DNA of 64,000 nt from Limnomonas spitsbergensis (GCA_037349105.1 JAYJMM010000009.1:124001-188000); one strand, 5' to 3'; shown: positions 52,553-63,773, numbered from the stretch's first letter. Notes: generated from the sequence alone by a model not told the origin. Translations and numbers: made by a program.

Positions 52553-53346
52553 GGTCACCAGGTCACTTTTGACTCGATGAAGCGAAATGAACTGCTGGGA
52601 GCGACTGTCAGACTAAGGTCCGGCGCACAAGCAGATTGTTGGGAGAGCATAAATCGTTAGGCTGGTGCTGGCATTGGAACATAAGCTGCATCCTCGGACA
52701 CGGACAATGGACTATTTGCTAGCTGCCATGACAGTAGGACCAGGGAGTAGGCCCATGATGCAATCGCGCCGAGGTTCACAATTGATTAGCAAAAACATAT
52801 GCGGAAGGCCTGTTCAATGTTTTGAGTTGACACAACAACCTACTTTGTACCTAGGACAACACCGGCCTTCAAACATACGCCTGTGGGCGCACCAGTCCAC
52901 AAGTAACTTCATGCCAAATTGAAATGTGCAGAAGTGCAGTGTGTATCTGGTTCAACTGGCTTACCGCTTAATACACTGTCGGTGTACAGAAGTCTGCAGT
53001 AGATGATGCCTTCTGACAGGCACGCCCGACAAGGTGTCGAAAGCTTTTGATGCCGGAAATTGGGAATGATGTTCCGTTTACTGGCCACGCCAATAATATA
53101 ATAGTATTTTAAAGCGTATCAAGGTGTCGGCGATATGGGAGGAAATCGAGAGAAGGGGGGGAAATGGGAAGAAGAATTGGAATAGGTGCCCGAGTTGCCG
53201 AAAATGCGACATATGACATCTCGAGTGTGGGGTTTAGGGTGAACCCCACCCTGAAATTGTACAACCCAACCGAAATGCGCTGCGAAATGCGTCCACGCGT
53301 CGTAGCATGGATGGTAGCAGGGGCAGGGGGGTGGTAGCAGGAGGGG

Positions 53347-53614
53347 CAGTCAAACTGTGCGTCCTGCCGAACCCCGCCCCTTGACGTGACGTATGACGCA
53401 TACGCAGTCAGTCATACAGTCAGTCCGTCAGCCCGATGTTTCTGGAACGTCCCGGAAACTTTACGCGCTACAGCGCAAATCAATCGACTATATTTATAAA
53501 GGTTATTCCTGTCAGACCTCAAAGGCCGAGGTGCAGAAATGAGAAACTCAGCTACCAAGGCTGGATCTCACAGCGGATGACGTGAGGTGTCGTCATGCTG
53601 TCCCCTGGTGTCAC
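53347..53614 (+). mobile_element. 268-bp repeat R3 with HSE and TATA box, copy 2
   Basis: Inverted, ~98% identical partner of 19000-19267, with exactly the same length and abrupt borders (CAGTCAAACTG... to ...GGTGTCAC). Neighbouring DNA (52,560-53,340 and 53,620-54,289) holds no recognised gene. Confidence 0.8.
53440..53502 (+). promoter_or_regulatory. heat-shock-type promoter: HSE plus TATA box
   Basis: TTCTGGAACGTCCCGGAA (53440-53457) is four alternating 5-bp heat-shock units: TTC, GAA, TCC, GAA at exact 5-bp spacing, with one base off consensus. TATATTTATAAAGG follows at 53489-53502, about 32 bp downstream. The same arrangement is kept, inverted, in the copy at 19000-19267. Transcription would start near 53530 and run rightward. 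Confidence 0.6.
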
Positions 53615-54659
53615 TTGCCAGGTCGGTGGTGGCTTGATGCGCCATCATGAGCGTTCAGTCGCTTAATCGCTTCCGTCCAGCCCTCCAACATCCAGTCGCC
53701 CGGTCGATGCGCCTCGGTTCGCCTCTGACCCGGTGCGTTGCCTTCGACAAATTCATCCCGACTATTCCGACACACCTCTTTTATCCTAGCTCTTGCCACT
53801 GTATCAGCATTGACGGCCCACTTCAACGTGGAACTGTCGGCAGAACCTGTTAGTTGTCATATTCAGGTCCTATATGTTGCAGCAAACCATGCCAGTGTGG
53901 CAGGGTGATCCCCCTCGGGTGCCCCACGCCAGGGCGGCCCATCCCTGCCCCACGCCCATGCATGCGCCCGAATAAGTCTTTCATTGCCCGGGTCTTTATC
54001 CACACATTTATAAAGTAAGCACTCGAACACCGGTATCCATGCCGGCACCTGACTTTTTCCAGCTATGCATCGCCTAGCTACCCACCTACGGTACTGACAG
54101 TAGCTCAAGTAAATGGCGCTGTTGCACCCCAAACTAAAAGTGATGCATCAAGAAAGAAACGCTTCATCTCTCGGGAGATGCATGTCTTTTTGCATGAGAC
54201 TGACATGGGACGTGGGACTCCCAAATTGCATTGAATGCGAGGATCCAGTGCTCCAGTACAATGCAATACAATACAGGGGAGTGTCGTAAGGGACAGCGTA
54301 GATTCTAACGCCGTGACCTAATTCTCGGTAAAGTTAGACGGTTGCCTTCGACCGACTTTTCAAAATTTCTTATTTCGGCTTCGGAGTTTGGCCCTGGAGC
54401 GATTCCTTTGCACACCGACATCAACAAATCATTAGTTGTTGTCACGTATCTCCGAGGTTTAGCGCGTGTAGATAGCAGTGTACCAGCCAATCACACCTGT
54501 CAACCTCACCCACGCGCACTCCTGGCATGTCAGCGCCTAATCATGCACCCACCAGTCGCGTTTACCGTCGGTAATAGGTTGTGGGAGGCTTGCAGCAGGT
54601 GTCATATGCCAGGTCATTTGGTCCCGCAATTACATCAATTTCTAGACAAATTTAGCACC

Positions 54660-56715
54660 ATGTCAATGAGCTTAAGACGGGCCTCGTCGGGAGTAGCTGA
54701 GCCGCGGGATTCACGCATCTTCTTGCAGAGCCGCTGGAACATGGGTCCAGTCTTGTCATAGAGGGGCTGACACCTGCAATCAGCAAGTGCATGGGCAGAG
54801 AGGGACTGACACCTGCAATCAGCAAGTGCATGGGCAGAGAGGGGTGGAAACCTGCAATCAGCAAGTGCATGGGCAGAGAGGGCAGGGGGGACGGGATAAT
54901 CAGCAGGTAAGGAGGGGCTGACTCGTGCGCAGTTACACCTTGACAGTGACACCTGTGTAGTCGCACTTCTGCAGTCAAACCTGTACAATCACACGTCTGC
55001 ACTCTGCAGTCAAACCTGAGCATCTTGGGAGCAGCTCCGCAATCGTCGATGATGAAGCATGGAGGCTTGACGGCTGGCCCAGCTTCGACGGGTCCTTGAA
55101 CTGCTGCTCTTGATAGCAGAAGACTGCGTCTGGATCACGTTGTTTCAGACCCTCCACCCATAGCCTGGTACTCGGTGCATCACTCGGGCTGGGCATCCAC
55201 GAGGCATCCTGGAGGGCTGCTTTGGCATCCTGCACATCCTTGGCCTTCAAATACATACCCCGGTTGGCGAGCCCCTACTTGATCTCGATGACATGGATGA
55301 CCTGCTCACGGGCAGCCCCACTCGCTGCCATGATTGGGGCGAGGAGGCGGTCCTCGTTCGCTGGATGGGTCGAGGGGGGGGGGGGCGAGTAACAGAGAGT
55401 GACAATCAGTGCTCATTTTAGTCGACAACAGACCACCTTTGAGGGACTCCCGGACAGCCATCACTGGGCCGATGGTGACCAAACCTGGACTGGCTTGCGG
55501 ATGGTGGCCCAAGCAGCAGGGCTTGCTGAATTAGGCCTACACAGCCGTAGGCTGTGATGAAGCTGAATTGTAGCTGCAGCGCACTAAAATAAACAGTGGT
55601 GACAATGAGTGACAATGAGTAACAGTGAGTGACTGTGCGTGACATAAAACAAAACCATAAATACATAGGACATCATCAGGTCCGTCATTCACTATTTACC
55701 TTCCTGGACTTGAGCTGTGATGGCTTGTATGGATAAGATTCGGCTTTTCTTTTATTAAAACTTTGGCTGCGGGGTGCTCCATGAAGTAGTGACGCAAAGT
55801 CCTTGCAGTCTGCTGGCAGGTTGGCCTGGCAGTCGAGACGGGTTTGCTGAGCTACAGAGCAGCTGGGACCATGGCGAGGGACTCCCTCAGAATTCATGTC
55901 CTCTAACTGGCGTAGCACCACGGTAACCAGTGGATCTTGATCCTCTTCTTCTTGGAGCAAGCTAATGTCGCTCGTAGTCAGAGTCTGTGTTCGGCTGTAC
56001 TGGCAAAAAGGTTGCTGTAGGATGCAGCCCACCTTGACCCTTCCTCGGACATGGCACATCTCCTACCTTGAGGGAGCTCGGCAGGCTGTCACTGACATGC
56101 GTCGGTTGTGGCCCCTCAGCTTCGTCAGCATTCTCTGCACGGTTGACAGCAGGAACGTTGCACTATGCGTTATTGGCAGAGGCAGGGGGGGTGCCATGCA
56201 ACCAAGCCAGCTGGCCACCATGTGCATGGAGTCACGGGTGATGCTAGGGCCACATACATGAGCTTGTTATGTGGACTCTGCATTGCGGTCAAAATACCCT
56301 ATTAATAGCATGCTTCCTTGATTGGATAGAAGCAGCAGCAGGAGCCACAAACAGAGCAGCGCCAGCAGACGGTGCATGCGCAGATTCAGCCTGGGACACG
56401 GCAATGTCAGCCTTAGCAAGGCCATGCACCCTGTACTGACAGGCCCACGCTTCCTTCTGCAGCACCGTCAAAAGGCCAACCCTCCTGCCAGCAGGAAAAT
56501 CTCGTATGCGCCTCCTGGGAATGACACCATGCGTCCTAAGATTGGACCTACCCCTCAGCTGCTCTCCGACCTTGAAGTCTTGGATCCTGCTGAGGGGCAT
56601 GCGAGTCACTGAGACACAGTCACCACACACACATCGTGGCACTGTCACCTCAAACACAGCGTGGCAGGCCTTCAATCTACGATTTGCAGGACGCTTGAAT
56701 TCGTCCAATTCCTAG
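54660..56715 (-). CDS. candidate transposase gene of the DNA transposon, several exons
   Basis: Protein-like segments on the minus strand, from 5' to 3': 56715-56289 (ELDEFKRPANRRLKACHAVF, then CVCGDC); about 56200-56084 (AENADEAEGPQPTHVSDSLP, donor AAG|GTAGGA); 56059-55685 (LLQEEEDQDPLVTVVLRQLE); about 55330-55020 (MYLKAKDVQDAKAALQDASW, interrupted upstream by TAG or a splice site); 54779-54660 (LYDKTGPMFQRLCKKMRESR to TGA). Exact exon joins were not established. Position between TIRs implies a transposase, but I cannot point to a DDE/D triad or a known family. The CVCGDC cluster may bind zinc. Confidence 0.5.
54770..54890. repeat. ~39-bp tandem repeat duplicating a splice acceptor
   Basis: Three copies (minus strand) of CCCATGCACTTGCTGATTGC followed by AG|G, the acceptor of the last exon of the candidate transposase. 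Confidence 0.8.
55407..55597. mobile_element. MITE family M1, copy c, inside the DNA transposon
   Basis: Ends CAGTGCTCATTTTAGTCGAC and, inverted, ACTGTTTATTTTAGTGCGCT. Flanked by AGTGACAAT (55398-55406) and GGTGACAAT (55598-55606). Confidence 0.8.
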
Positions 56716-56959
56716 TATGTTTGTCACCTGGGGATCTCCACCGGAGCTAGGGGCGGGGCGAAACCGTTCCAAGGCACAGGGAGGAGTCCACACCCATCGC
56801 TTCGAGTCAAATACGTTATGCATAATAATTATTAGAAGAAGCAATCGCGATCGCGATCGCTATCGCTGCAAGGCCAGCCCAAGCAAATCTCAGAAGTTGG
56901 TTGGCGGCAACCGTCTAACTCTACCGAGATTTAGTCACGGCCGATTCTAACGCTGTCCC

Positions 56960-58520
56960 TGTCTGTGTGGAGCTCGTCAAAGTGGCAAACAACTAAGTAT
57001 GCCAAATGCTATTAAGGTCGGATCTGACCAGACTGCTCTGCCATATTCCCTGATGTTGTTTGGTCAAATTTAAGATACCGTAGCACCTTTGAGTCTGGTG
57101 ACCTGGAAAGTGCTTTGCTCTCGAACATTCAGAATTTCTGCCTAATCCTTTTAAGAGGTGGGTCCGTGAAAAAGAAATGCCCCGCACTCTGGAGGATCGA
57201 AAGATATCGAAAGGAGACTGAGCCACCACCAAGCTGGCAGCGAGCAGCCGTCAAACCCATGATCATGCAACCATGACACACCAGGACAGGTGGTTTTTAC
57301 CTTTCGGATTGCGTTTCAGCCATAATCCAGAATACATGCTGGCCCATGGCCGCGGTGGGCTTGCGCAGCGGCCCAGCAGATGGAAACACCACCCATCGTG
57401 GCCGAACTTTATTACTGAGCAGGGTCCAGAGGTGGAACGTCATAAACCATCCATCGTTTAGTTCTGATCAGCCCAGCAGCGGCGTCCCCCAATGTGGCAT
57501 GGCGCGCATTAAAATAAAAAATAAATATTGGCCCAAGACCCTTCATCGGGGTGGTGCTGCTTGAATCACTCAATGGGCTGGTTACAAAAGGGCATACCGG
57601 TACAAACATTATGAATTTATAATAATCACCAGGAACAGTTTGTTAAATACAAAATACAGGGATATTGTAACGCCCTGCCTCACATAAGGCGTCCTGCCTC
57701 ACATAAGGCGCCCTACTGTTTGCATGAGGTACATTGCATGCATGCAACCTACCGATGGATCGTTGATCTATTTCTTTACCAACCTACCAGTAAGCTTACC
57801 CTGCTACCTCCATTGGTGCGAAGCACTGCTAATGCCTTTGGGACATAGGGTGGGATGACTGAAATATGGGGATATTCTGATCCACATGAATAAATGCTGA
57901 TGCTATTTCGGCAGTTATGGAACATCTGGCCACCTGGCTCTATGGTATGTTTATTACGTCCAGCGGAGCATCAAATTTATTGTAAGGGACTGGTGCTTGC
58001 AAACAAATTCAAGCAGGACACAAAAGCAGGAAATAGAACAAGATGAACTAGTTCTCCCGCTGGGCTTCGCACCAAAAGTTACGCTGTGGTGTAGGTAAAA
58101 CCCCCATACAGTCATGATGTAAATATCGTAAGCGCTAGCAAAATTGAATAAAGGCACACAGACAATAGAGGGGCGCCGTAAGCAATCTGAAATGGTATGC
58201 AATGTCTATCTTGCTACCTGGCCTTGTGACGCCCTCACCATACATCTCGGCTGATCCTGAATTTCCTCATGATAGCACCCTAGGTATAAAAAAAACATGA
58301 AATACAAATGCAATAATGATTAACGAAGCGCTTGAACCAATGGGTGCATCATATGCACAATGGCATTGTAGAGCAATCCGGCTAGAACTGTGCCGTATTG
58401 TGCTTCCTGACCTCACGGCCCAAGAGCAGAGCCCTGAGGTCTGGGGGCAGCATCATTCCTTCGTGGTCCGCTCTAGGGCTTTGAGGGCATAACACAACAA
58501 GCCTGCACACAATGGCGTGT
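56960..58520. other. no gene recognised; short repeats
   Basis: 57395-57445 carries a weak LINE-X tail. 57664-57712 is a 20-bp tandem duplication (GCCTCACATAAGGCG). The 57,950-58,520 part would be the 3' UTR side of the minus-strand armadillo gene; no TGTAA was found close to its stop. Confidence 0.35.
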
Positions 58521-58522
58521 CA

Positions 58523-61459
58523 TCAGAGCAGGTACTGCAGGCAGCCGGCCGCGTTCTGACGGACAGCGGCTGACTGCGAGGACTGCACCAGGCCCACAAG
58601 TGCCGGCACAGCGCCGGCCGTGCGCGCACGCCTAGCGTTTGCGACGTTTCCCCCGACCAACGCCCACAGCGCGCCGGTGGCCTGCTCCTGTAGCAGCAGG
58701 AAGGAGGCCGCTGTGTTCTGCTGCTGCTGCTGCTCCTGCGCCAACGGACCGGCTGGGTAGTCCGCGTGCAGAGTCGTCGGCATCGCCAGGGCAGCTATAA
58801 TCTGCGTGATCCCGCCTGCGGCCCCGACCCACTCCTGCACACACACGCTTCCCCAGGCCAGCACTGCCAGTGCTCCCGCCGCCTGCTCCCGCTCCGAATC
58901 CGCATTCCCTCCCTCCATCATCCTCAGCAGCGCTGGAGCGGCGCCGGCGCGGGCGATTGCCGCCTGAGCGCCCGCGCCGCCCCACGCCAACGCTGCCACC
59001 GCGGCCGCAGCGCACTCCCTCACCCCAGGCTCGCTGGCACCCAGCAGGTGCAGCAGCGTCGGGAGCACACCGGCCTCTAAGATCAATGCCCGCTGTTGTG
59101 GCCCGTCCCAAGCCAGCGCCCCGAGCGCCGCCGTGGCCGCCTGTTGGATGGCCGGCGTCGTCCGCTCCAACCCCATCATGAGTTCATGCACCCTAAAGAC
59201 CACGCCGTCACCCAACGCCAGCGCACGGCCCTCGGCAGGCATGGCCACAAAGCTGCCCAGCGCCACAGCCAGCTGGCGCTCGTCCTCACTGCTAGCAGGC
59301 ATGGAGGAGGCTCTGCTTGCAATGCTGACGGAGGACAAAACACGCATCACCTCAGTTGGGCTGATGGAGGGGCGTGTGGCTGCCCTGCTGCCGGGCTGCG
59401 CCTCCAGGGCATAGTGCGGTCCTGATGCCTGTTGCTGCCGTTCGTCCTGACTGAGCCGCTGTTGTTGCTCCCGCTGATGCTGATCCCGTTTTCGTTGCTG
59501 CTGTTGCTGCATTGCATCAGTGTAGGTCCCTGCTTCTTTTTCGAGGCCAAGAAATTCAACTTGGGCACATGCAGCTTCTATGCTTTGACGCAGACGCTCA
59601 GCCCCAGCGTGTGCCTCGGTCGTAGCAGGAGTGGCAGTAGCAGCGGTAGCAGCAATAGCAGTAGTGGTCGTAGTAGCAGGCCCAGTAGAGGCTAGGGCTG
59701 TTGAAGTGAAGCCTGCCTGCTCCTCATGAAGTGATGAGCTTGCTGCCTTCCCGGAGGAGGAGGAGGAGGAGGTGGAGGACGAGGAGTAAGATTTCAAAGC
59801 CGCGGCAGCTGCAGCGGCTGTACCTGGCGCCCTGCTGGTGGGCTTCACGGCGGTAGAAGTGACTGCCGTTGAAGCAGCAGCGACAATTAGCCCCCGCGAC
59901 TTGCTGGTCAACTCAGCAATTGCACCTGCCCGGCTGCTGGCTGGCTGGTGTGTGGGGTCAGACTGGTCCATGAGGTGAGACTGGTGCGTGCTGGCTGGCT
60001 GGTGCGTGAGGTCGGACAGGTGCGTGCTGGCTGGCTGCTGCGTGGGCTCAGACTGATCCAAAGCTTGATTGTTATGGGTGCAGGGTCCAGGATCACATTT
60101 CTTGGGGCTAGAGGCAGGCCCACATTCCACCTCACTCCCTCCTTCAGTCCATGTCTTGGTCCCAGGCGCAGCCCCAGTCTTGGTCCCAGGCGCAGGCCTG
60201 GTCCTAGGCGAAGATGCCCCACTCCCAGACCAAGTTGCAGCAGCTGGGCGCTCAGTCCCAGGTGGAGCCGCGCCCCTAACCCTGGCCTCACCCCCAGGAA
60301 CACGGACAGGTACAGGTACAGGCGCAGGAACAGGTGCACGTGCAGCCCCAGACGTAGGCACAGGTTCAGTCTCGGATGTAGGCACAGGTTCAGTCTCGGA
60401 TGTAGGCACAGGTACAGCCCCGGATGTAGGCACAGGTACAGACGCGGGCAATGACTCAATCCCAGGCGCAAACACAGCCTCAGGAGAAGCCCCGGGCAAA
60501 GGCACAGGCCTAGACTTGATCCCTGTGGCCCGCCCATGAGAAGACACAGGTTCAGTCCCAGAGGCAGTCCCGGGCTTAAGCTGTCGCCTCTGCTGCTCCT
60601 GCTGTTGCCTTTGTATCTCATGATGCTGCAGCTGCTGCCCCGGCAGTTGCTTCTGTTGCTTCAGCTCTTGCCGCTGCTGCCCCGACTGTTGCTGCTGCTC
60701 ATTCTGCAGCTGTTGCGGCCCTGCTAGGCTGAAGGGGGATGGCTGGCTAGGTGACGCAGCCTGACGCACCTCTAGAGGCATGCTTGGTGGGGGCGGCGGT
60801 GGAGGCAGTGAGGACGGAAGAGACCTGTGGTGGCTCGGTGACGGTGCAGGCACCAAGGACAGAAGCGCAGGCTCGGTCAAACCAGATCGCGCCGCTGTAG
60901 GCTCAAGTGCCGTGCAAGACCGACCAGTTCTGTCTGCCGCGGAGGCTCTGCGGCCAGCATGGCTACTGGCCTCTATGCTTGGTGTGAGGAGGCTGGACCG
61001 CCGGTTTGGAGAGAGACGGCGGCCCAGAGCTGATGCCATTCGGTAGGTCAAAACAGTCACTCCACCTCGAATCAGGTCGTTGTAGGTTGTCTGTGAACCC
61101 TCCCGTGAGTGTTGAGGTCGGAGCAGCTGAGGGCCGTTGCCGGAGCGCACAGACGACCCGATGTAGTTGGAGGTATAAGATGGAGCGGGACAGGAGGGCG
61201 GGGAGCTGAAAGAGGAGGAGGGTAAGCGTGGTTGCTGTGGCGGCTGGGGCTGTAGCCAGGCGTTGGCCGAGAGTGGGCGGCTGCGGGCTTTGCCTGCTGA
61301 CATAGCTGAGTGGAAGTAAGGCGATTCAACCGCATACTGTAAGGAGAGAGACAGGTGCAGCGAGGGCCGTGCGGAGGAGGGGCGGCCTGAGGTCTTGCCT
61401 GAATGCTTCTGCCAGTGAGAGGCTGCGTGGCCGGCGCTGGCTGCACGTGTGAGCAGCAT
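58523..61459 (-). CDS. armadillo-repeat protein, ~930-980 residues
   Basis: One long frame from ATG 61459 (978 residues) or, if the acceptor-like CTCTCTCCTTACAG at 61337-61342 is used, from an upstream exon or ATG 61303. The frame is open without ATG back to about 61754. The N-terminal two thirds are low-complexity: Ser/Arg/Pro-rich, then Gln-rich, Pro-Val-Thr repeats (VPTSETEPVPTS) and Ala/Ser runs. A Gln/Arg-rich segment follows at about 59500. The last ~270 residues (59350-58523) form armadillo repeats, with units such as AATAALGALAWDG, CAAAAVAALAWGG, QAAGALAVLAWGS, QATGALWALVGGN and QNAAGCLQYLL, each followed by a GVLPTLLHLL-like helix. Armadillo repeats bind partner proteins; a long disordered N-terminus suggests a scaffold. 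Specific orthology cannot be judged by eye. Confidence 0.8.
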   Translation of the reverse strand: MLLTRAASAGHAASHWQKHSGKTSGRPSSARPSLHLSLSLQYAVESPYFHSAMSAGKARSRPLSANAWLQPQPPQQPRLPSSSFSSPPSCPAPSYTSNYIGSSVRSGNGPQLLRPQHSREGSQTTYNDLIRGGVTVLTYRMASALGRRLSPNRRSSLLTPSIEASSHAGRRASAADRTGRSCTALEPTAARSGLTEPALLSLVPAPSPSHHRSLPSSLPPPPPPPSMPLEVRQAASPSQPSPFSLAGPQQLQNEQQQQSGQQRQELKQQKQLPGQQLQHHEIQRQQQEQQRRQLKPGTASGTEPVSSHGRATGIKSRPVPLPGASPEAVFAPGIESLPASVPVPTSGAVPVPTSETEPVPTSETEPVPTSGAARAPVPAPVPVPVRVPGGEARVRGAAPPGTERPAAATWSGSGASSPRTRPAPGTKTGAAPGTKTWTEGGSEVECGPASSPKKCDPGPCTHNNQALDQSEPTQQPASTHLSDLTHQPASTHQSHLMDQSDPTHQPASSRAGAIAELTSKSRGLIVAAASTAVTSTAVKPTSRAPGTAAAAAAALKSYSSSSTSSSSSSGKAASSSLHEEQAGFTSTALASTGPATTTTTAIAATAATATPATTEAHAGAERLRQSIEAACAQVEFLGLEKEAGTYTDAMQQQQQRKRDQHQREQQQRLSQDERQQQASGPHYALEAQPGSRAATRPSISPTEVMRVLSSVSIASRASSMPASSEDERQLAVALGSFVAMPAEGRALALGDGVVFRVHELMMGLERTTPAIQQAATAALGALAWDGPQQRALILEAGVLPTLLHLLGASEPGVRECAAAAVAALAWGGAGAQAAIARAGAAPALLRMMEGGNADSEREQAAGALAVLAWGSVCVQEWVGAAGGITQIIAALAMPTTLHADYPAGPLAQEQQQQQNTAASFLLLQEQATGALWALVGGNVANARRARTAGAVPALVGLVQSSQSAAVRQNAAGCLQYLL

Positions 61460-61787
61460 GGGCTCCGCACTGCCGCCGATCCCTCGGCCACTGCCAGCAG
61501 GAGGCGGCCTGCGCTGTGTACCAGACACCAGTTGGGGGACGGGGGTGGCGCGGTGGCGGGGAGACAGCGGCCGGGGGATGATATCCTCACAGTGGCGGCC
61601 AAAGCGATGAACCGACAGCCAGTTCGAGGAGCGGGGCGGGTCGGAAGAGGTCGGGCCACGATGGTCTGAGGGGGCAGTGGCAATGGAAGAAATGAGGGGG
61701 AGGAGCTGAGAGAGAGGGATGCAGGTGCTAGCGGCCAGGCGGTAAGTCAGTCCTTACATTGGGAACAAAATACACAAATACCTGGGT

Positions 61788-61972
61788 TTATTTTTTCGGT
61801 TAAAAGTCCAAGTGTCTGCCTGAGTGTCCGCCCAGTGGCTGCCAAAATAACCACTTAGGGGAAAACTGGACCGGCCTACAACTAGTGGTCAAAGCAGAGA
61901 GGCCGGACACAACTGGCCAGCCACCGGTGTGTAGCTGACAGGTAGCTGGGACACGGGGAAAATGAACACTTA
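61788..61972. mobile_element. MITE family M2, copy g
   Basis: GTTTATTTTTTCGGTTAAAA on the left; the GTAGCTGACAGGTAGCTGGG block and AAAATGAACACTT end on the right. No target duplication was seen. Confidence 0.65.
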
Positions 61973-62239
61973 CTCATGTACCAGGGTCCTTTGGACTCAA
62001 GACGGCATGGGTTGGGATCACATGATTCTGACATAGGGCAAAGTTAGGGTTCTAGTAGACCCAACGGTTAGGCTGACTCATTGCATACCTGAGTATGCTG
62101 TAAGCAGGCTGCTTCTACTGCCCAAGGTGCTGCGAGGCGATGAGGAGGCTGCGTCAAGATCTGTTGGGCAGCTGCCAGTGCAACTCAGCCGCGAGGGTCG
62201 TCCCAGCCGCTCGTCACGATGCAGCAGCTGGCTATCCAT

Positions 62240-62640
62240 GGAGACAACAGGGGGTGTGGCGGCTAGGCAGCTGAACAGCAGGAGAGCTGGACAGCAGCAG
62301 CAGCAACTAGGCAGCTAGGCAGCTAGGCAGCTAGGCAGCTAAACAGCAGGAGAGCGGGAGAGCAGTTGCTCTACTGGCTGTCCTGAATGGGGGCACGAAA
62401 AGTGCGGAGACAAGAGGGTTAGGTTTAAGGTATTGGGGGATGCCTGCTGAGACAGCTACTGCTGGGCAGCTGAACAGCAGCTGAATAGCAGGAGAGCTGA
62501 ACAGTAGGACAGCAACTAGGCAGCTAGGCAGCTGAACAGCGGGAGAGCGGTTGCTCTACTATCCTGAATGGGAGCACGGGAAATGCGGAGGCAAGAGGGT
62601 TAGGTTTGAGGTATTGGGGGATGTTGGGGCAGCAGGAGAG
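62240..62640. repeat. ~210-bp tandem duplication with GCAGCTAG repeats
   Basis: Two copies of a segment with CAGGAGAGC...GTTGCTCTACT...AAGAGGGTTAGGTTT. The first contains (GCAGCTAG)n around 62305-62345, length-variable between the copies. Confidence 0.8.
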
Positions 62641-62797
62641 CAGAAGAGCGGTTTGCTCCACTGGCCTGAAGGGGGGCAGGGGAAGGAGGAAGACATGAGA
62701 GGAAGGTCAGAGGTGTTGTTGGCAGCCCCGCGGGGGGTAGCAATGGCCGCTATTTCATGCAGATGCCTACCACCCCCATGCCTGTTGAGGGAGCTGG

Positions 62798-63011
62798 CAG
62801 CCTTTTTCCCCGTTACTTAGCTACACACCAGCTACACGTCAGCTTCACGTCAGCTACACGGCAGCTACACCTCAGATGTAATCCGGCTTTCAGCCGGACA
62901 CGCCATGCTGCATGGTCCGCCGGCCAAAGGTCGTTCCAAGTCTGGTTCCAACCCTAAGCGGCTGCTGGGCGGACCGGCAAAGATGGCCTCGTAGCCGAAA
63001 AAATAAAGACT
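62798..63011. mobile_element. MITE family M2, copy h, with perfect 9-bp target duplication
   Basis: Flanked by GGGAGCTGG at 62789-62797 and 63012-63020. The left end contains an expanded run of AGCTACACGTCAGCTACACG-type repeats. Confidence 0.9.
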
Positions 63012-63338
63012 GGGAGCTGGAGGATATTGGGGGAGCGGGGCAGTTCAGAATGATTGCTCACGGCGTAGTTTTGCTTCAGTCAGCTTGTGACTTACTGACT
63101 TGTGCCGCTATGTGTGTGCATGGTATTTGAGGCGTGGGGCACTGGGGCATATAACTGCTTTCCTCCACCCCTTGAGGATTGCCTGGTGAGCATCGAGGTA
63201 GGCAGGGTGAAAGGGTGGCAGGCACATGTGACATGTGCAGTATTTCTTTCTTTTAGGAAAGCATGGCACGCACAGGATATATTTGCAAGGGTGGGATGGG
63301 TGGGTGGGGGGCGTGGGGGGATCTTTAGGATGTGCACT

Positions 63339-63616
63339 TTTTGTGCAAGCTATAGCCCTGGAACTACAGGGCTGCGATGCAGGGGCGGTCGGCCTAGCCT
63401 TGGGGTGAGGGGCAACTTTGCCATGACACTGTGATTATGATAACACACATCCCTCAGGTCCATAGACAGCAGTGCTATTTTTGTGCAAGCTATAGCCCTG
63501 GAACTACAGGGCAGCGATGCGGGGGCGGTCGGCCTAGCCTTCAGGTGGCTGCAAATTTGCCATGACACTGTGATTATGATAACACACATCCCTCAGGTCC
63601 ATGGACAGCAGTCCTA
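63339..63616. repeat. 139-bp direct tandem duplication
   Basis: Two copies (63339-63477 and 63478-63616) starting TTTTGTGCAAGCTATAGCCC and ending GACAGCAGTGCTAT / GACAGCAGTCCTAT, differing at about a dozen positions. Confidence 0.9.
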
Positions 63617-63773
63617 TTTTTGTTGCACGTCAGCTACAATTAAGCTTTGTCCTAGCCTAAGGCTGAAAGTCCTGGTGCAGCATGCCCTAATGCTTGGGAC
63701 GTCGGCCGGTCATGGTTTGGACCAAAGGTGGCTGCCCTGCAGACCCCCTTGCTAGAGGGGTGTTGTGGCGGGG
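63615..63773. mobile_element. MITE family M2, copy i, diverged
   Basis: Contains GCACGTCAGCTACAATTAAG and a TTTGGACCAAAGGTGGCTGC block. Flanked by CAGCAGTCC (63606-63614) and CAGCAGTCT (63774-63782). The final 220 bp of the window hold no firm gene; ATGCTGCAGCCGTG|GTGAGT near 63812 could be a first exon. Confidence 0.6.

Larger units (their letters stand above)
54290..56959. mobile_element. DNA transposon with ~55-bp terminal inverted repeats
   Basis: Left TIR 54290-54346 and right TIR 56906-56959 are inverted copies sharing GGGACAGCGT at the tips and GTTAGACGGTTGCC at the inner ends, with a few indels between. The 2.67-kb interior is occupied on the minus strand by protein-like exons, so this looks like an autonomous or recently autonomous element. 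An M1 MITE is inserted in it (55407-55597). No target duplication was identified and I cannot assign the superfamily. Confidence 0.75.

Noticed and set aside
19000..53614. Idea that the two 268-bp repeats are terminal inverted repeats of a 34-kb element
   Set aside because: The interval contains several unrelated genes and elements with their own boundaries, and the flanks show no matching target duplication.
61072..61683. 203-codon minus ORF in another frame at the 5' end of the armadillo gene
   Set aside because: Overlaps the armadillo frame, is Pro/Ser/Ala composition-driven, and lacks domain or splice support.
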